Source of the DNA: Fen-1258 sp964449775
GTDB taxonomy: Bacteria > Bacteroidota > Ignavibacteria > Ignavibacteriales > Melioribacteraceae
Assembly (NCBI GenBank): GCA_964449775.1
Contig: CAYVBQ010000007.1
Coordinates: 58,455-122,454, forward strand
Direction of reading: 5' to 3'
DNA: 64,000 nucleotides
Shown here: positions 52,607 through 62,081 of the stretch, piece by piece
Numbering within the stretch: position 1 is the first letter of the stretch
Layout of the letters: the number at the start of each line of letters is the position of its first letter
Program-made: the position numbers and the translations under genes
The notes under the pieces: generated by a model
What the model saw: the letters and a program-made list of their open reading frames with translations, nothing else
What the model was told of the DNA's origin: nothing
Database searches by the model: none

Positions 52607-53212
52607 CTATTCAATTACCTTTAAAATCACCTTACGTTCAAAGTAATTTCCAAGCATACCGATCTTAGCATTTCCTTTTACGGATTCTCCTTTTGTAATC
52701 ATTACCTGTAGTATTAACTCGCCATCATTAGCATCGTAAAGCGGCTGAACTGTCATCGGCAGAGCAGTTATTTCTGCGTTCTCGAAACCCTTTAGTTTAT
52801 CACCAATTAATCGGCAAGCCATTTGAAGATTCACAGCCCAGCCCGGTACAAATTTCGAAATCGAGTTTGTCCCAATCATTGAGGAATCAACATAAGTCCA
52901 TGCATTCCTAAATGGAGCGGGCAAGTCATCATCTTTTGTTCGCCCAATAACTGTAAGAACAGTTTTTTGCTCTCCGCGTTTTACTTCGAGAAGGAACTCA
53001 CCGTTCGACTGACGCAATGACTTCATTGTTTCTTTATCAAGTATGTCGATTATTGTTTTATTCTCATCCGACCAGGGTCCATTATTTACATGGCAGGACA
53101 TACAAGATTTTGCATTCCCTAAAATTCCGACTGCCGGCGGATAAGAGAAAATATTTTGTGCAAATCCCCCCAAAATGATTATAACTAAGATTGTTGATAC
53201 TTTGACTCTCAT
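52607..53212 (-). CDS. Exported monoheme c-type cytochrome-like protein
   Basis: 201 residues. A signal peptide (MRVKVSTILVIIILGGFAQN...) is followed by one heme-binding motif, CMSCH, at about residues 37-41, within a region beginning SYPPAVGILGNAK. The rest is a beta-rich domain with no second CxxCH and no domain that I can name. In this operon it probably takes electrons from the adjacent flavoprotein (sulfide or persulfide oxidation), which is inference from context. It lies about 55 bp downstream of the SQR-like gene. Confidence 0.75.
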   Translation of the reverse strand: MRVKVSTILVIIILGGFAQNIFSYPPAVGILGNAKSCMSCHVNNGPWSDENKTIIDILDKETMKSLRQSNGEFLLEVKRGEQKTVLTVIGRTKDDDLPAPFRNAWTYVDSSMIGTNSISKFVPGWAVNLQMACRLIGDKLKGFENAEITALPMTVQPLYDANDGELILQVMITKGESVKGNAKIGMLGNYFERKVILKVIE

Positions 53213-53267
53213 TTTTTATTCCTTTCTTTATTCTTTCAAATTAGTCTGTAATATTACTTTCAAAATC

Positions 53268-54509
53268 TTAAAGTTTTATCTGGACGCCAAAAAGTTTTGC
53301 CCCGATTGTCATTAATTGTTTGTAGAGTTCTTTAGTAAAACCAATAGGTGCTAACCACCATTTCTCAAAAAGAACTTTTGAAATATGCCAAATTTTCCCA
53401 AGTTGTTTTAATTTAACATCGGGATTTGGTTCGCCGTAAAAATTACCGTAAGCAAAACCCGCTAATTCTTCACCGGCTTCCAGCATACAAAAACCATCAG
53501 CACAAAAATCCGCAGGATGTTTATTATTAAGCAGCCGCGCAGAAATAATATCCGATACGGCAATAGCTTGTGAATGCGCAAATACTCCGGCTTTAGGAAG
53601 ATTCATAGGTTTATCAGGATTCCATCTTCCCGGAAGCGGAATTGTTGTTATATCGCCTATTGCAAAAACATTATCGAACTTTGTCTCCAAAATATTTTTG
53701 TTAACTGGAATCCAACCGGATTCGTTAGTCAATCCGGATTCCACTACAACTTTGGGGGCTTTATGATTTGGAATAGTAATCAGTAAATCGAAGTTGTAAG
53801 AATTATTGTTATCAAAGAGTAATTTTTTATTTATTGTGTCAACTAAAGAAATTTTATGAAGCGGATAAAAATTAATTTGCTTTGAAGTAATAAGATCAAT
53901 AACTGCTTGTCCTAATTGCGGACCGGCTACAGGGAGCGGCTGAGGTTCGGGGGTAAATATACTCACTTCAACATTTACCGATTTTTTTTTGAAGAAATCG
54001 GAAATCAACATTGCAGCTTCAAAAGGTGCGCCGGGACATTTGTATGGCAAAGATGAAACCGTTACTGCAATCTTACCGCCTCTGAAGTTTTTTAATCTAT
54101 CACGAAGTTTTATTGAGCTATCAAGAGTATAAAACGAGAAAATATCAGTTCCTTTTGATTCATCTTGAAGGGTGGGATATTCTAAATCAGCGCCCAAAGA
54201 AATGATTAAATAATCGTATTTGATACTGCTATTTGGTAACGACACAAATTTTTCTACTGTATTTATCTTTTGGATTTCTTCATAAACTATTTCTACATCA
54301 TTTGAAACTAACTTTTTTAATGGAGATGAGATTTGAGAAGGAGTTCTTTTATCAACCATTAACCAGAGATACGACGCTGCTAAAGAATGTTCTTTGTTTT
54401 TTTCGATAAGAATAATTTTATAATCTTTAGGCAATTTTTTTCTAAGATTATTAGCAGTAACAATGCCTCCTACACCACCGCCAAGAATTAGAATTGCTGC
54501 TTTATACAT
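53268..54509 (-). CDS. Sulfide:quinone reductase-like FAD oxidoreductase
   Basis: 413 residues, pyridine-nucleotide-disulfide oxidoreductase fold. The FAD-binding GxGxxG is ILILGGGVGGIVTANNL at the N-terminus, with IILIEKNKEHSLAASYLWL after it. YDYLIISLGADLEYP and VFAIGDITTIPLPG are the second FAD motifs. The Cys in SSLPYKCPGAPFEAA (about 155) and in the CADGFCMLEAGEE segment (about 335) fit redox-active SQR cysteines. C-terminal amphipathic segments would anchor it to the membrane. It likely oxidises sulfide to sulfane sulfur, passing electrons to quinone or to the neighbouring cytochrome. Confidence 0.85.
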   Translation of the reverse strand: MYKAAILILGGGVGGIVTANNLRKKLPKDYKIILIEKNKEHSLAASYLWLMVDKRTPSQISSPLKKLVSNDVEIVYEEIQKINTVEKFVSLPNSSIKYDYLIISLGADLEYPTLQDESKGTDIFSFYTLDSSIKLRDRLKNFRGGKIAVTVSSLPYKCPGAPFEAAMLISDFFKKKSVNVEVSIFTPEPQPLPVAGPQLGQAVIDLITSKQINFYPLHKISLVDTINKKLLFDNNNSYNFDLLITIPNHKAPKVVVESGLTNESGWIPVNKNILETKFDNVFAIGDITTIPLPGRWNPDKPMNLPKAGVFAHSQAIAVSDIISARLLNNKHPADFCADGFCMLEAGEELAGFAYGNFYGEPNPDVKLKQLGKIWHISKVLFEKWWLAPIGFTKELYKQLMTIGAKLFGVQIKL

Positions 54510-54548
54510 ATTAACTCCGGTCTTCTATTAGGTTTCTAAAAGTATTAA

Positions 54549-54836
54549 TCATTGAACAATGCGAATGCTGTAAAAGGAATCTTTTAGACTAAGAATTGAA
54601 TCACACACTTTTGGATTTGCTAAAGAGTAAATATAGAACTGTTCTTTAGGTTTGCGATAAACCAAATTATTCTTTACAAGAGTATCTAATTTTTGAACAA
54701 CTTCATCTTCATTAAGATCTAACAAGTTTGCAATTGAAGATGCAGTAACTTCGCTTTCATAAATAGAACAAAGTATTTCGATGTAAGTAGGATCGGAAAA
54801 AAGATCGCTAATTAATTTGTTTATTTGCTTATCCAT
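54549..54836 (-). CDS. Small winged-helix (ArsR-like) protein
   Basis: 95 residues. The sequence follows an ArsR/winged-helix plan: YIEILCSIYESEVTASSIAN, LLDLNEDEVVQKLDTLVKNN and LVYRKPKEQFYIYSLANPKV. It has no metal-binding Cys motif. It lies only 5 bp downstream of a full ArsR-rhodanese regulator, so the operon encodes two DNA-binding-type proteins. It could be a second transcription factor or a partner without an effector domain. Confidence 0.75.
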   Translation of the reverse strand: MDKQINKLISDLFSDPTYIEILCSIYESEVTASSIANLLDLNEDEVVQKLDTLVKNNLVYRKPKEQFYIYSLANPKVCDSILSLKDSFYSIRIVQ

Positions 54837-54841
54837 ATAAA

Positions 54842-55501
54842 TTATCTCTCAACTTCATGACCTGCAAAACGCCAGGAATTAACATCATCTTTAAGGATTG
54901 TAGTTTTGAATCCTTTTGAGCTTAACAATTTTGATGCTTCGGCAGCAAGTACACAATATTTTCCTCTACAATAAGCAACAATCTCTTTGCCGGCTGGTAA
55001 ATCCTTAATTTTATCATTTAATTCTGCTAAAGGAATAGATACAGCTCCAGGAATGTGCCCATTGAGAAATTCCTCTTTAGGACGCACATCAATTACAATA
55101 ACATCATCATCGTGAATTTTTGAAAGCAGTTCCGATGCCGAGATTGGTTCAAGCACCAACCTTTGATCCATGAAAGATTTAGCAATATCTCTTAACTCTG
55201 CAACCGTTTTTTCGGCTAAGTTCTGTAAGTTTTTCCAACAAACAATCACTTCATCGGTTGATAAGGAATAAATAACTCGAATACCTTCTTTTCTGCTTTT
55301 AACGATGTTTGCAGATTTCAGAAGCTGAAGATGCCTTGAAGCATTAGCAAAATTCATATTTGTTTCTTTAGCCAAAGTATCAACATCCTTTTCACCTTGA
55401 GAAAGAAGATCAATTATTTCAAGTCTTTTGGGACTTGAAAAGGCATTTGCTATTTTTGCAAAATGCTCAAAAGTGAGGTCTTTAAATTCTCTGCCGGTCA
55501 T
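54842..55501 (-). CDS. ArsR-family regulator fused to a rhodanese domain
   Basis: 219 residues. The N-terminal ArsR winged helix (about 1-95) includes FSSPKRLEIIDLLSQGEKDV, LAKETNMNFANASRHLQLL and KSRKEGIRVIYSLS. The C-terminal rhodanese domain (about 115-215) has VIVIDVRPKEEFLNGHIPGA and the persulfide loop YCRGKYCVLAAEA, with Cys at the active position and K where P is more usual (CRGPYC). The fusion implies sensing of sulfane sulfur. It lacks the paired Cys of BigR/SqrR in the DNA-binding half. A perfect palindrome lies 20 bp before the start. Confidence 0.9.
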   Translation of the reverse strand: MTGREFKDLTFEHFAKIANAFSSPKRLEIIDLLSQGEKDVDTLAKETNMNFANASRHLQLLKSANIVKSRKEGIRVIYSLSTDEVIVCWKNLQNLAEKTVAELRDIAKSFMDQRLVLEPISASELLSKIHDDDVIVIDVRPKEEFLNGHIPGAVSIPLAELNDKIKDLPAGKEIVAYCRGKYCVLAAEASKLLSSKGFKTTILKDDVNSWRFAGHEVER

Positions 55502-55520
55502 AATATCTTTTTAATTAAGC

Positions 55521-55540
55521 ATTCAATTGAACAATTGAAT
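55521..55540 (-). promoter_or_regulatory. Perfect palindrome, probable ArsR operator
   Basis: ATTCAATTG, 2 bp, CAATTGAAT at 55521-55540, 20 bp upstream of the ArsR-rhodanese start. The dyad symmetry, position and ATTCAA/TTGAAT half-sites suit an autoregulatory ArsR operator. Confidence 0.65.
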
Positions 55541-55597
55541 AATAGAGAATATATTTGAAAAAAACAATTAATTCGATATTCCTAACGGAGATAGCTC

Positions 55598-57841
55598 CTA
55601 TTTGGTCTTCATCTCAAACACTCCATCCCAATTTTCGTTCGGCGGATTTTTCAGGTAGAACTCACAGCGCTGCATATAAACTTTGGAAGGATAGTCACCA
55701 AGTTTTTCAAACGACCTTTTGAAATAATCCAATGCCGGTTCAAAGCTTTTTTGCCGATACAATTCCAATGCTTGAAAATATAAATCCATCTTCTCAACTG
55801 CTTCTTCTGCTTTTTTGTCGCCAACAATACTAATCAATTCATAAACTTTAGTCGGCTTGTTCTTTCCTTTTACGCGGATTACATCAAGCTCTCTAACAAG
55901 AATTTTATCTTTACAGCAATCATAAGTTGCATCGCTGATCATAATATTTGTTGCATATTCTTTATTAGCTCCTTCAAGCCGCGATGCCAAATTTACATTG
56001 TCGCCAAGAACGGTATAATCAAAACGTTTTTCACCGCCGATATTTCCAACGATCACATCTCCCGTATTAATACCGATTCTAATTCGTATAGGAGTTTCAC
56101 CGACATTCGACCATTTCTCTCTCATCTCAACTAATTTTTCTTGCATCTGTAAAGCAGTAATGCATGCCTTGTATGCATGATCTTTAACTTCAACAGGCGC
56201 ACCCCAAAAAGCCATAACTGCATCGCCCAGATATTTGTCGAGCGTGCCTTTGTGATCAAGAATTATATCAGTCATTGCACTTAAGAATTCATTAATAAAA
56301 CTTACAAGTTCTTCCGGTTGTTTTTTTTCTGCAAAAGTTGTAAAACCGGCGATATCGCTAAATAGAATGGAAAGATTCTTCCGTTCACCTCCGAGCCGCA
56401 ATTTTTCCGGATCAACCAATAATTGATTTACAACCTCTTTGCTGACGTATTGGCTGAACATTCCTTTGATCATCACATTCTGTTGGCGCTCTTTTAAAAA
56501 ATGATAAGCGGTGCTGCTGAAATATCCAATAATTACGGCAAGTGACGGACTAACAATTGCTATGACCAGTTTGTTATGAATAAAAAATATGATGCTCAAT
56601 TCATAAATTCCATAAATAGAAAAAAGAACGAAAATAAAGTTGGCAACTTCCACTAAGAAACCAATTCTCAGTTTTATTTTTCTGATGAATGACGAAATGT
56701 AAAATGATATAGCGGTGAGAAAAAGAATTACGAGAAGTTCGCTTTCTTTCGATTGAGCGTAAAGATAATTGTTGCTTAGAACATTCTGGATAATGTTAGC
56801 ATGGAATTCTACACCATAAATTAAATTATCACCTTTGCGTTTCCCTTCAGCAAATGAACACGCCAGCAAATCCCGATCTTCCGGCATAGTTGAACCGATG
56901 ATGAAGACCTTGTCGCGAAATAAATTTCTGTATGAGGATTCTTCATTCAGAATTTCCCATTGATTAATATCAATCCCGCTTTCAAGTTCATCTTTTGTTT
57001 TAAACTCTTTATCATCTATTATGTCTATCAAATTGAAATGCTGAAAAGTACGGCTTGGTCCATAAATATTAATTAGTACACTTGCCCGGTCGAACTTTGG
57101 TATTTTTTTATTCCCTATGATGAAATAATCATTATCAATTTTGGCGGTATCAGTCCCCTTCAATCCCAAATACTTATTGACTAATGCAAATCCAAAACTT
57201 GGAATCTTCTTTTTAGTTATTGCCGTCCATCGGAAAGGCATATATCTGCGGTAAACGGCATCGAAGTCAGGCGGCATTTGAACAATTCCTAATGAGCTGT
57301 CTGCATCATAAAAAATACTTTCGTAGTTATATTTGATTTTGTTGTAATTGGAATTTGTATAACTGGTAATTGAATATGTGGAATCTTCAATTTGTTTTTC
57401 TCGTACTTCATCAATTTTTCCGGCAACAACTACTTTACCGGATTTTTTTATCGCTCGCATCAACATTGTATCATTCATTACAGAATATTTATCTGCGTCC
57501 GACATTATAAGATCAATCCCAATTGCTTTAGCACCGGCTTTGGTTAGATTCTTTATTGCTTTAGCATAAATTGATCGGGGCAGCGGTGCTTTATTATTGG
57601 GAGGTGGAATTTGGTTGTAGGTCTCTTGTGTAATTTCAATAATTATAACTTTGGAAGAATCTTTTATTTCTATAGGTCCTCTCTTTGAAAAACGCGCATC
57701 AATTAATTTCAGTTCAAGTTCTTTTAGAGGAGCGAAAGTAAAGATATAATCTTGAGTGAGAATAATAGTGAAAAGAGCGGCACTTAGTACAACTGAAATC
57801 TTTTTGAAAAAATCTTTCTTTTTACCTGCACTGCTCTTCAT
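55598..57841 (-). CDS. CHASE2-domain adenylate/guanylate cyclase
   Basis: 747 residues. An N-terminal helix precedes a periplasmic CHASE2 sensor (about 40-340: ELKLIDARFSKRGP, KAIGIDLIMSDAD, DKVFIIGSTMPEDRD). Three helices (about 365-450) follow. The class III cyclase catalytic domain (about 480-660) carries ILFSDIAGFTTFAEK, DKYLGDAVMAFWGAP and DYTVLGDNVNLASRLEG, so both metal-binding Asp residues are present. The C-terminal ~80 residues are TPR-like (ALELYRQKSFEPALDYFKRS). It makes a cyclic nucleotide, probably cAMP, in response to an envelope signal. A truncated relative of its 3' end lies at 38375-38512. Confidence 0.92.
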   Translation of the reverse strand: MKSSAGKKKDFFKKISVVLSAALFTIILTQDYIFTFAPLKELELKLIDARFSKRGPIEIKDSSKVIIIEITQETYNQIPPPNNKAPLPRSIYAKAIKNLTKAGAKAIGIDLIMSDADKYSVMNDTMLMRAIKKSGKVVVAGKIDEVREKQIEDSTYSITSYTNSNYNKIKYNYESIFYDADSSLGIVQMPPDFDAVYRRYMPFRWTAITKKKIPSFGFALVNKYLGLKGTDTAKIDNDYFIIGNKKIPKFDRASVLINIYGPSRTFQHFNLIDIIDDKEFKTKDELESGIDINQWEILNEESSYRNLFRDKVFIIGSTMPEDRDLLACSFAEGKRKGDNLIYGVEFHANIIQNVLSNNYLYAQSKESELLVILFLTAISFYISSFIRKIKLRIGFLVEVANFIFVLFSIYGIYELSIIFFIHNKLVIAIVSPSLAVIIGYFSSTAYHFLKERQQNVMIKGMFSQYVSKEVVNQLLVDPEKLRLGGERKNLSILFSDIAGFTTFAEKKQPEELVSFINEFLSAMTDIILDHKGTLDKYLGDAVMAFWGAPVEVKDHAYKACITALQMQEKLVEMREKWSNVGETPIRIRIGINTGDVIVGNIGGEKRFDYTVLGDNVNLASRLEGANKEYATNIMISDATYDCCKDKILVRELDVIRVKGKNKPTKVYELISIVGDKKAEEAVEKMDLYFQALELYRQKSFEPALDYFKRSFEKLGDYPSKVYMQRCEFYLKNPPNENWDGVFEMKTK

Positions 57842-57856
57842 ATGAAAATTTTCATG

Positions 57857-60268
57857 TTAAATAGTGAGCCGTGTAACTAACCCGATAATAGAATTTGTTG
57901 AAGCACCTGGTATTCTAAACACTCTTGCTTGAAACATTAGATTGAAATTTGCAAGCACGTTGTAATCTGCAACAAACTCGAGAGTTTGACGCTTAAAATC
58001 TCCAAAGCTCGGACTCAGCGTTGCGGATAATTGCAATTTATTTTCCAACAATTTATGTTTACCACCGAATGACAGCGTTACATAACTTGATGTTTTTCCA
58101 AATAGTTCACTGTTATTAACTACAATGCCGAATAATGAAGTCCATTGTGAAGTCCAGTAACTTGTAACGTTAAGAGATCCCATACTGAATTTTGCATCAA
58201 TGTTCATCATACCGTTATCATCTTTCGTGGAGGTAGAAAACGATAATGATGAACTATGTTTTACCAACGCAGAAAAATCGTAAGAGAACTGCACCATAGC
58301 TCGGTTGGTAATATCATCTACAACATACATTTTCCGCAGAGCATCGGATAGGCTCAATCCGTTATTGTTAGCGTTACGCGTATAACCTAAAGTAATATTT
58401 GGAAAATCCGCTCTTGGGAAAAGTGAAATAGAAGCGTTAATAGTTTGAAATGTGGTTGTCGCAATTTTTGTTTTCTGAAGATTGTCTTTCAGTTCTTCAT
58501 AACCGAATGACAAGAAAAGTTTATTATCAATCATTCTTATTCTATCAACAAGATTAATTCCCTTTACATCGGTCCGCAGAAATGATTGACCGAATGATTG
58601 AAAATCATTGCCGCGGTAGATATAAGAAGCTTTAACATTATTATTGAAATAATTAAGCGCTAAAGCCGCTTCTGCAGCAAGAGACGCAAACTCTTGAGGA
58701 TTCCAAGGACCTAAGTATTGATTTACTGTAATAAAATTTCCGATTAAATCTCTAACCCTTTTAACATCGCTCGGATCTATACTAAAGTTGCTGTTGCTTC
58801 CGAATATTTCATCAATCTGTTTATCTGTAAGCGTTCCTGAAGAAATATCTTTATTATTCAAACTAACAGCAGCTTGAGTTGTAAACATTATATTCTGGCT
58901 ATCGTATGCTAACATAAAATCAGTACCGAGAACAAGGTTTTCTTCCGGTCTGGCTCCAAATTCAATTGAACCAACATCATCTTTCGAGTGCAAATAACTG
59001 AATCCAAGCTGGAAATTTTCTCCGCTTCCGAAAGAAGGACGAACAGCTAAAACTTTTCGCTTAAATGTACCAAGCTCAACTCTTCCGTAAGGCAAAGTGT
59101 ATCTTTGTGCATTAATAGGAATTACATCACTCTCAAGAGTTGCCGGATCATCCGCAGTAAATTTCTCAATTAATTTTCCTTCGATCGAGCGTTCAGTTTC
59201 TCCGTATGCTGTTTGAATATTTAAGAATCCAAAATTCAAAGAACCGTTAAAACCGCGAATTCTTTTGCCATCCATAATTAAATTTGGGAACCGCGGGAAA
59301 GCATCACCCGCTTGCAATTCTAACCAATCGCCTCCTTTTAAGGATAAGCTGTAACGGTTGTACGGCTGTTGATCACTAACTTCTTCAGAAGTTACGTAAG
59401 CATTTCCATTTATGGACCAGTTCCCCGATTCTGCATTTATATCTGCAGTAATATTATTATACAAGGTAGATTGGGAATTAAACTGCTCGCTTCTTGATTC
59501 ACCTTTTAACGAACCGTTGTAGCTCCAAAAAGCAACAGCTGCTAATTCTGTACTAATCAAACGGAAGTTTCTTGAAATTGTATGGTATAAATTTCCTTCT
59601 TTATCATAGACATCAATTCGAAGCAAACCCGGGCCAATTTTTAATTCTCCGGAAAGATTTTCACCGCTGATAACAAGAATATCGCCTGTATAAACTGCTT
59701 GAGAACTAACATCTTCATTATTAATAAATATTTTAGTCTTTGCCGCATCAATATTATCCGGTGCTTTAATAAATGAAACTGAGATCATTAATTCCTGTTG
59801 TGTTAATATTTCCCCTATAGTAGGACTAAGCAAAAGAATTTCTTTATCCTTTTCAGAAAAGGATGAAACAGCAATTTGCAACGGAGTTACTCCTTCTTGG
59901 ATGCCGACGGGATATGTTTGTGTAGAACCATTCCTCATTGAAATAAAAAGATAATATTCCAGAAACGGCGGTGCGACTGCTTCAGCTGGGATAGTAACTT
60001 TAGCAGAGTTCCCCATTATTATCATTTCATTTTTCCGGAATTCGGTTTGACCGAACGATCTAAAAGCAATACTAATTGAAGAAATATTATCCGTAGAATA
60101 AAGATCTGCTGTTATCATAATCGGCATCTGTTCTTTAGCATCGCTTACACGTACCGATGATACAATATTGCTTATTTGTCCCGATACAAATCCGACCGAT
60201 AGAACAAGAATGATTGCCAATACACAGATAAATGAAATGTCTATTCTAAAAAAAAATTTTCTGCTCAT
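57857..60268 (-). CDS. Large exported, probable outer-membrane beta-barrel protein
   Basis: 803 residues with a signal peptide (FICVLAIILVLSVGFVSGQ). The N-terminal ~230 residues look like one or two Ig-like beta-sandwich domains (MPIMITADLYSTDN, LLSPTIGEILTQQELMISVS). The rest (about 240-803) is a series of alternating amphipathic strands with periodic aromatics (YNRYSLSLKGGDWLELQAGD, GFSYLHSKDDVGSIEFG) and ends in a hydrophobic strand (IIGLVTRLTI). No named family is recognised. It lies between the FecR-domain and cyclase genes with gaps of 48 and 15 bp, so it is a fixed operon member and may be the outer-membrane partner of the sensor. Confidence 0.75.
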   Translation of the reverse strand: MSRKFFFRIDISFICVLAIILVLSVGFVSGQISNIVSSVRVSDAKEQMPIMITADLYSTDNISSISIAFRSFGQTEFRKNEMIIMGNSAKVTIPAEAVAPPFLEYYLFISMRNGSTQTYPVGIQEGVTPLQIAVSSFSEKDKEILLLSPTIGEILTQQELMISVSFIKAPDNIDAAKTKIFINNEDVSSQAVYTGDILVISGENLSGELKIGPGLLRIDVYDKEGNLYHTISRNFRLISTELAAVAFWSYNGSLKGESRSEQFNSQSTLYNNITADINAESGNWSINGNAYVTSEEVSDQQPYNRYSLSLKGGDWLELQAGDAFPRFPNLIMDGKRIRGFNGSLNFGFLNIQTAYGETERSIEGKLIEKFTADDPATLESDVIPINAQRYTLPYGRVELGTFKRKVLAVRPSFGSGENFQLGFSYLHSKDDVGSIEFGARPEENLVLGTDFMLAYDSQNIMFTTQAAVSLNNKDISSGTLTDKQIDEIFGSNSNFSIDPSDVKRVRDLIGNFITVNQYLGPWNPQEFASLAAEAALALNYFNNNVKASYIYRGNDFQSFGQSFLRTDVKGINLVDRIRMIDNKLFLSFGYEELKDNLQKTKIATTTFQTINASISLFPRADFPNITLGYTRNANNNGLSLSDALRKMYVVDDITNRAMVQFSYDFSALVKHSSSLSFSTSTKDDNGMMNIDAKFSMGSLNVTSYWTSQWTSLFGIVVNNSELFGKTSSYVTLSFGGKHKLLENKLQLSATLSPSFGDFKRQTLEFVADYNVLANFNLMFQARVFRIPGASTNSIIGLVTRLTI

Positions 60269-60316
60269 AATTCATTCCTCAAGATTTTTAAGGAACCTTA
60301 TTGATTTTTACACTAA

Positions 60317-61018
60317 TTAATTTCCGGATGAATAATATTCCAGCACAACAGTACCGCGATTAGTTTTTATTATTACTTTCTTTGTAGTAAGTGATCTTGT
60401 CTGCTCGTTTTTCTTTTTATCTTCCTCTGAAGTTGGGTTTATTGCTATATTACCTTCAGAATCAATTGTAGCAGTATTGCCGCCGGTAACAGTTCCGGAT
60501 TTTCTCTCGCCTTTCGTTGATTCAAATTCTACGGTTCCGCTTTCCAAAGAAAGTGTAGTAGTATTGTTATCATCAACGTCAATAAATCCCGCTGTCCCGC
60601 GGATAGAAGCAACTGCTGTTGGTGTAGTAAATTTAAATTCTTCATCCCCTTGCTTCTTCACATCAAATCCAATTAGTCCTTTCTCAATAAAAGTATTTTT
60701 GTTGAGCTTCTTTTCATTCTTAGCTCCGTAAATATGAAGAATAGCATTCTCTCTAACTCTCAACAATCCGGAACCATCGGAAAATAAAATTAACGCAAGA
60801 GATTTTGAACCCGTTCTTACTTCTTCACCGTCTTTTAATGGTAACCCGGTTTTTGCAACTTCCCAATCGGAAACACCGGCTTTCTTGTAAGTAACATCTT
60901 TGATGATCTTTTTTACTAATGCAACCGGAGTATCATCAACAGACTTTAAAATATTGTCCGATGTAAATCCGAAAACAATTGGGAGAATAAAAATGAATAA
61001 TAAACTTTTAGCTCTCAT
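60317..61018 (-). CDS. FecR-domain exported protein
   Basis: 233 residues with a signal peptide (MRAKSLLFIFILPIVFGF). The FecR domain spans about 45-150: DWEVAKTGLPLKDGEEVRTG, SLALILFSDGSGLLRVREN, AILHIYGAKN and TPTAVASIRGTAGFIDVDD. A charged C-terminal portion follows, ending VIIKTNRGTVVLEYYS. Unlike classical FecR, it has no cytosolic sigma-binding part and no membrane helix beyond the signal peptide. FecR-domain proteins encoded beside CHASE2 cyclases are a recurrent pairing, and the domain may deliver the periplasmic signal to CHASE2. Operon member. Confidence 0.87.
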   Translation of the reverse strand: MRAKSLLFIFILPIVFGFTSDNILKSVDDTPVALVKKIIKDVTYKKAGVSDWEVAKTGLPLKDGEEVRTGSKSLALILFSDGSGLLRVRENAILHIYGAKNEKKLNKNTFIEKGLIGFDVKKQGDEEFKFTTPTAVASIRGTAGFIDVDDNNTTTLSLESGTVEFESTKGERKSGTVTGGNTATIDSEGNIAINPTSEEDKKKNEQTRSLTTKKVIIKTNRGTVVLEYYSSGN

Positions 61019-61031
61019 GTCATTCCCGGTC

Positions 61032-62081
61032 TTAGTTTTTAGGAGTGAATTTTATTGAAATAATTGATTCTCTGTTTGCCAGCAAATTGTTAAGTATTCT
61101 TTGCAGATCATTTTGATCAATATTTTGATCTGCCTCATCCGTAATTCTTTCAATAGTAACTCCCCCTCTCATAATTCTGTTAATAAAATCTTGACTCACC
61201 TGACCGTTGATAACTTCAACAAGTTTTAATAACTCGGGGCTAACTACTGGAATAGAGACTTCACCGGATTTATTTAGAATAAAAGTAACCGGTACACTTG
61301 ATAATGAACTGCCGCCCCCTGTGCCAGGAATAATTGCAGTTACTGAGAACACAATTTTTTGACCGCCAAGCCATTGACGATCCAAAATAGTTCTCAGATC
61401 AACACTTGTTACGTCTCCCACTTCTCTATTATCAATTAAAGGATTTGCACTTTTTAATGCAGCTTCTGCACTTGAACTTCCATCCGGAACTATACTAGCT
61501 AAAATTTTATAATTGATTGCGCCTTGTACCGGAGTCCATATAGCAACAACAGAACCAACATCATACGCATTACCTTCAAGAGGAGAAATAATTGAAATAG
61601 TTGGAGAAGGATTTAGAAAAAAGAATTCTTTGTAATCTTGAGCTAAAAACAAATTATTTTTATCAAACAAACGGACTGTAAAACCAAGAATACCGGTTGG
61701 TTTACCTTTGGAAATTAAGTCGTTTACTAAATCTTTATCCCAATTTCCGTCCCCACCGATAATTTCAAAGTCATCATTGAAAACAACCCGTGATAAAAAT
61801 GAATTGGATTTAAATGTTGAAATCTGGCGGAAACTGCTGCTTACATCTTTTTTCCAAACTGCTACTAATTCAATATAGACTTCTTTGTTTTCGGGTAAGA
61901 TTACAATTCTGGCAATCCTCGGCTGGTTGGTTAATCCGCCGGACATAACTAATCCTCCCAAATCAAGGTTTGTTAGATCAGACAGCTCCAATGAAATACT
62001 TGCCTGCTGTGATCTTACATAGGTTGGAAAGATAAGTGAAATGAATAGTATGAGCATTACAATTACTCTTCTCATTATCAC
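61032..62081 (-). CDS. Exported hypothetical protein heading the FecR/CHASE2 operon
   Basis: 349 residues. A signal peptide (VIVMLILFISLIFPTYVRSQ) is followed by two beta-rich regions: about 25-160 (IARIVILPENKEVYIELVAV, GILGFTVRLFDKNN) and about 165-270 (PTISIISPLEGNAYDVGSVV, AIWTPVQGAINYKILASIVP), the latter like a fibronectin type III or Ig-like fold. The C-terminal ~70 residues are helical. It lies 13 bp before the FecR gene and is first in the operon. No family is recognised. It is probably periplasmic or surface-exposed and may bind the small secreted proteins encoded divergently, which is speculation. Confidence 0.72.
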   Translation of the reverse strand: MIMRRVIVMLILFISLIFPTYVRSQQASISLELSDLTNLDLGGLVMSGGLTNQPRIARIVILPENKEVYIELVAVWKKDVSSSFRQISTFKSNSFLSRVVFNDDFEIIGGDGNWDKDLVNDLISKGKPTGILGFTVRLFDKNNLFLAQDYKEFFFLNPSPTISIISPLEGNAYDVGSVVAIWTPVQGAINYKILASIVPDGSSSAEAALKSANPLIDNREVGDVTSVDLRTILDRQWLGGQKIVFSVTAIIPGTGGGSSLSSVPVTFILNKSGEVSIPVVSPELLKLVEVINGQVSQDFINRIMRGGVTIERITDEADQNIDQNDLQRILNNLLANRESIISIKFTPKN

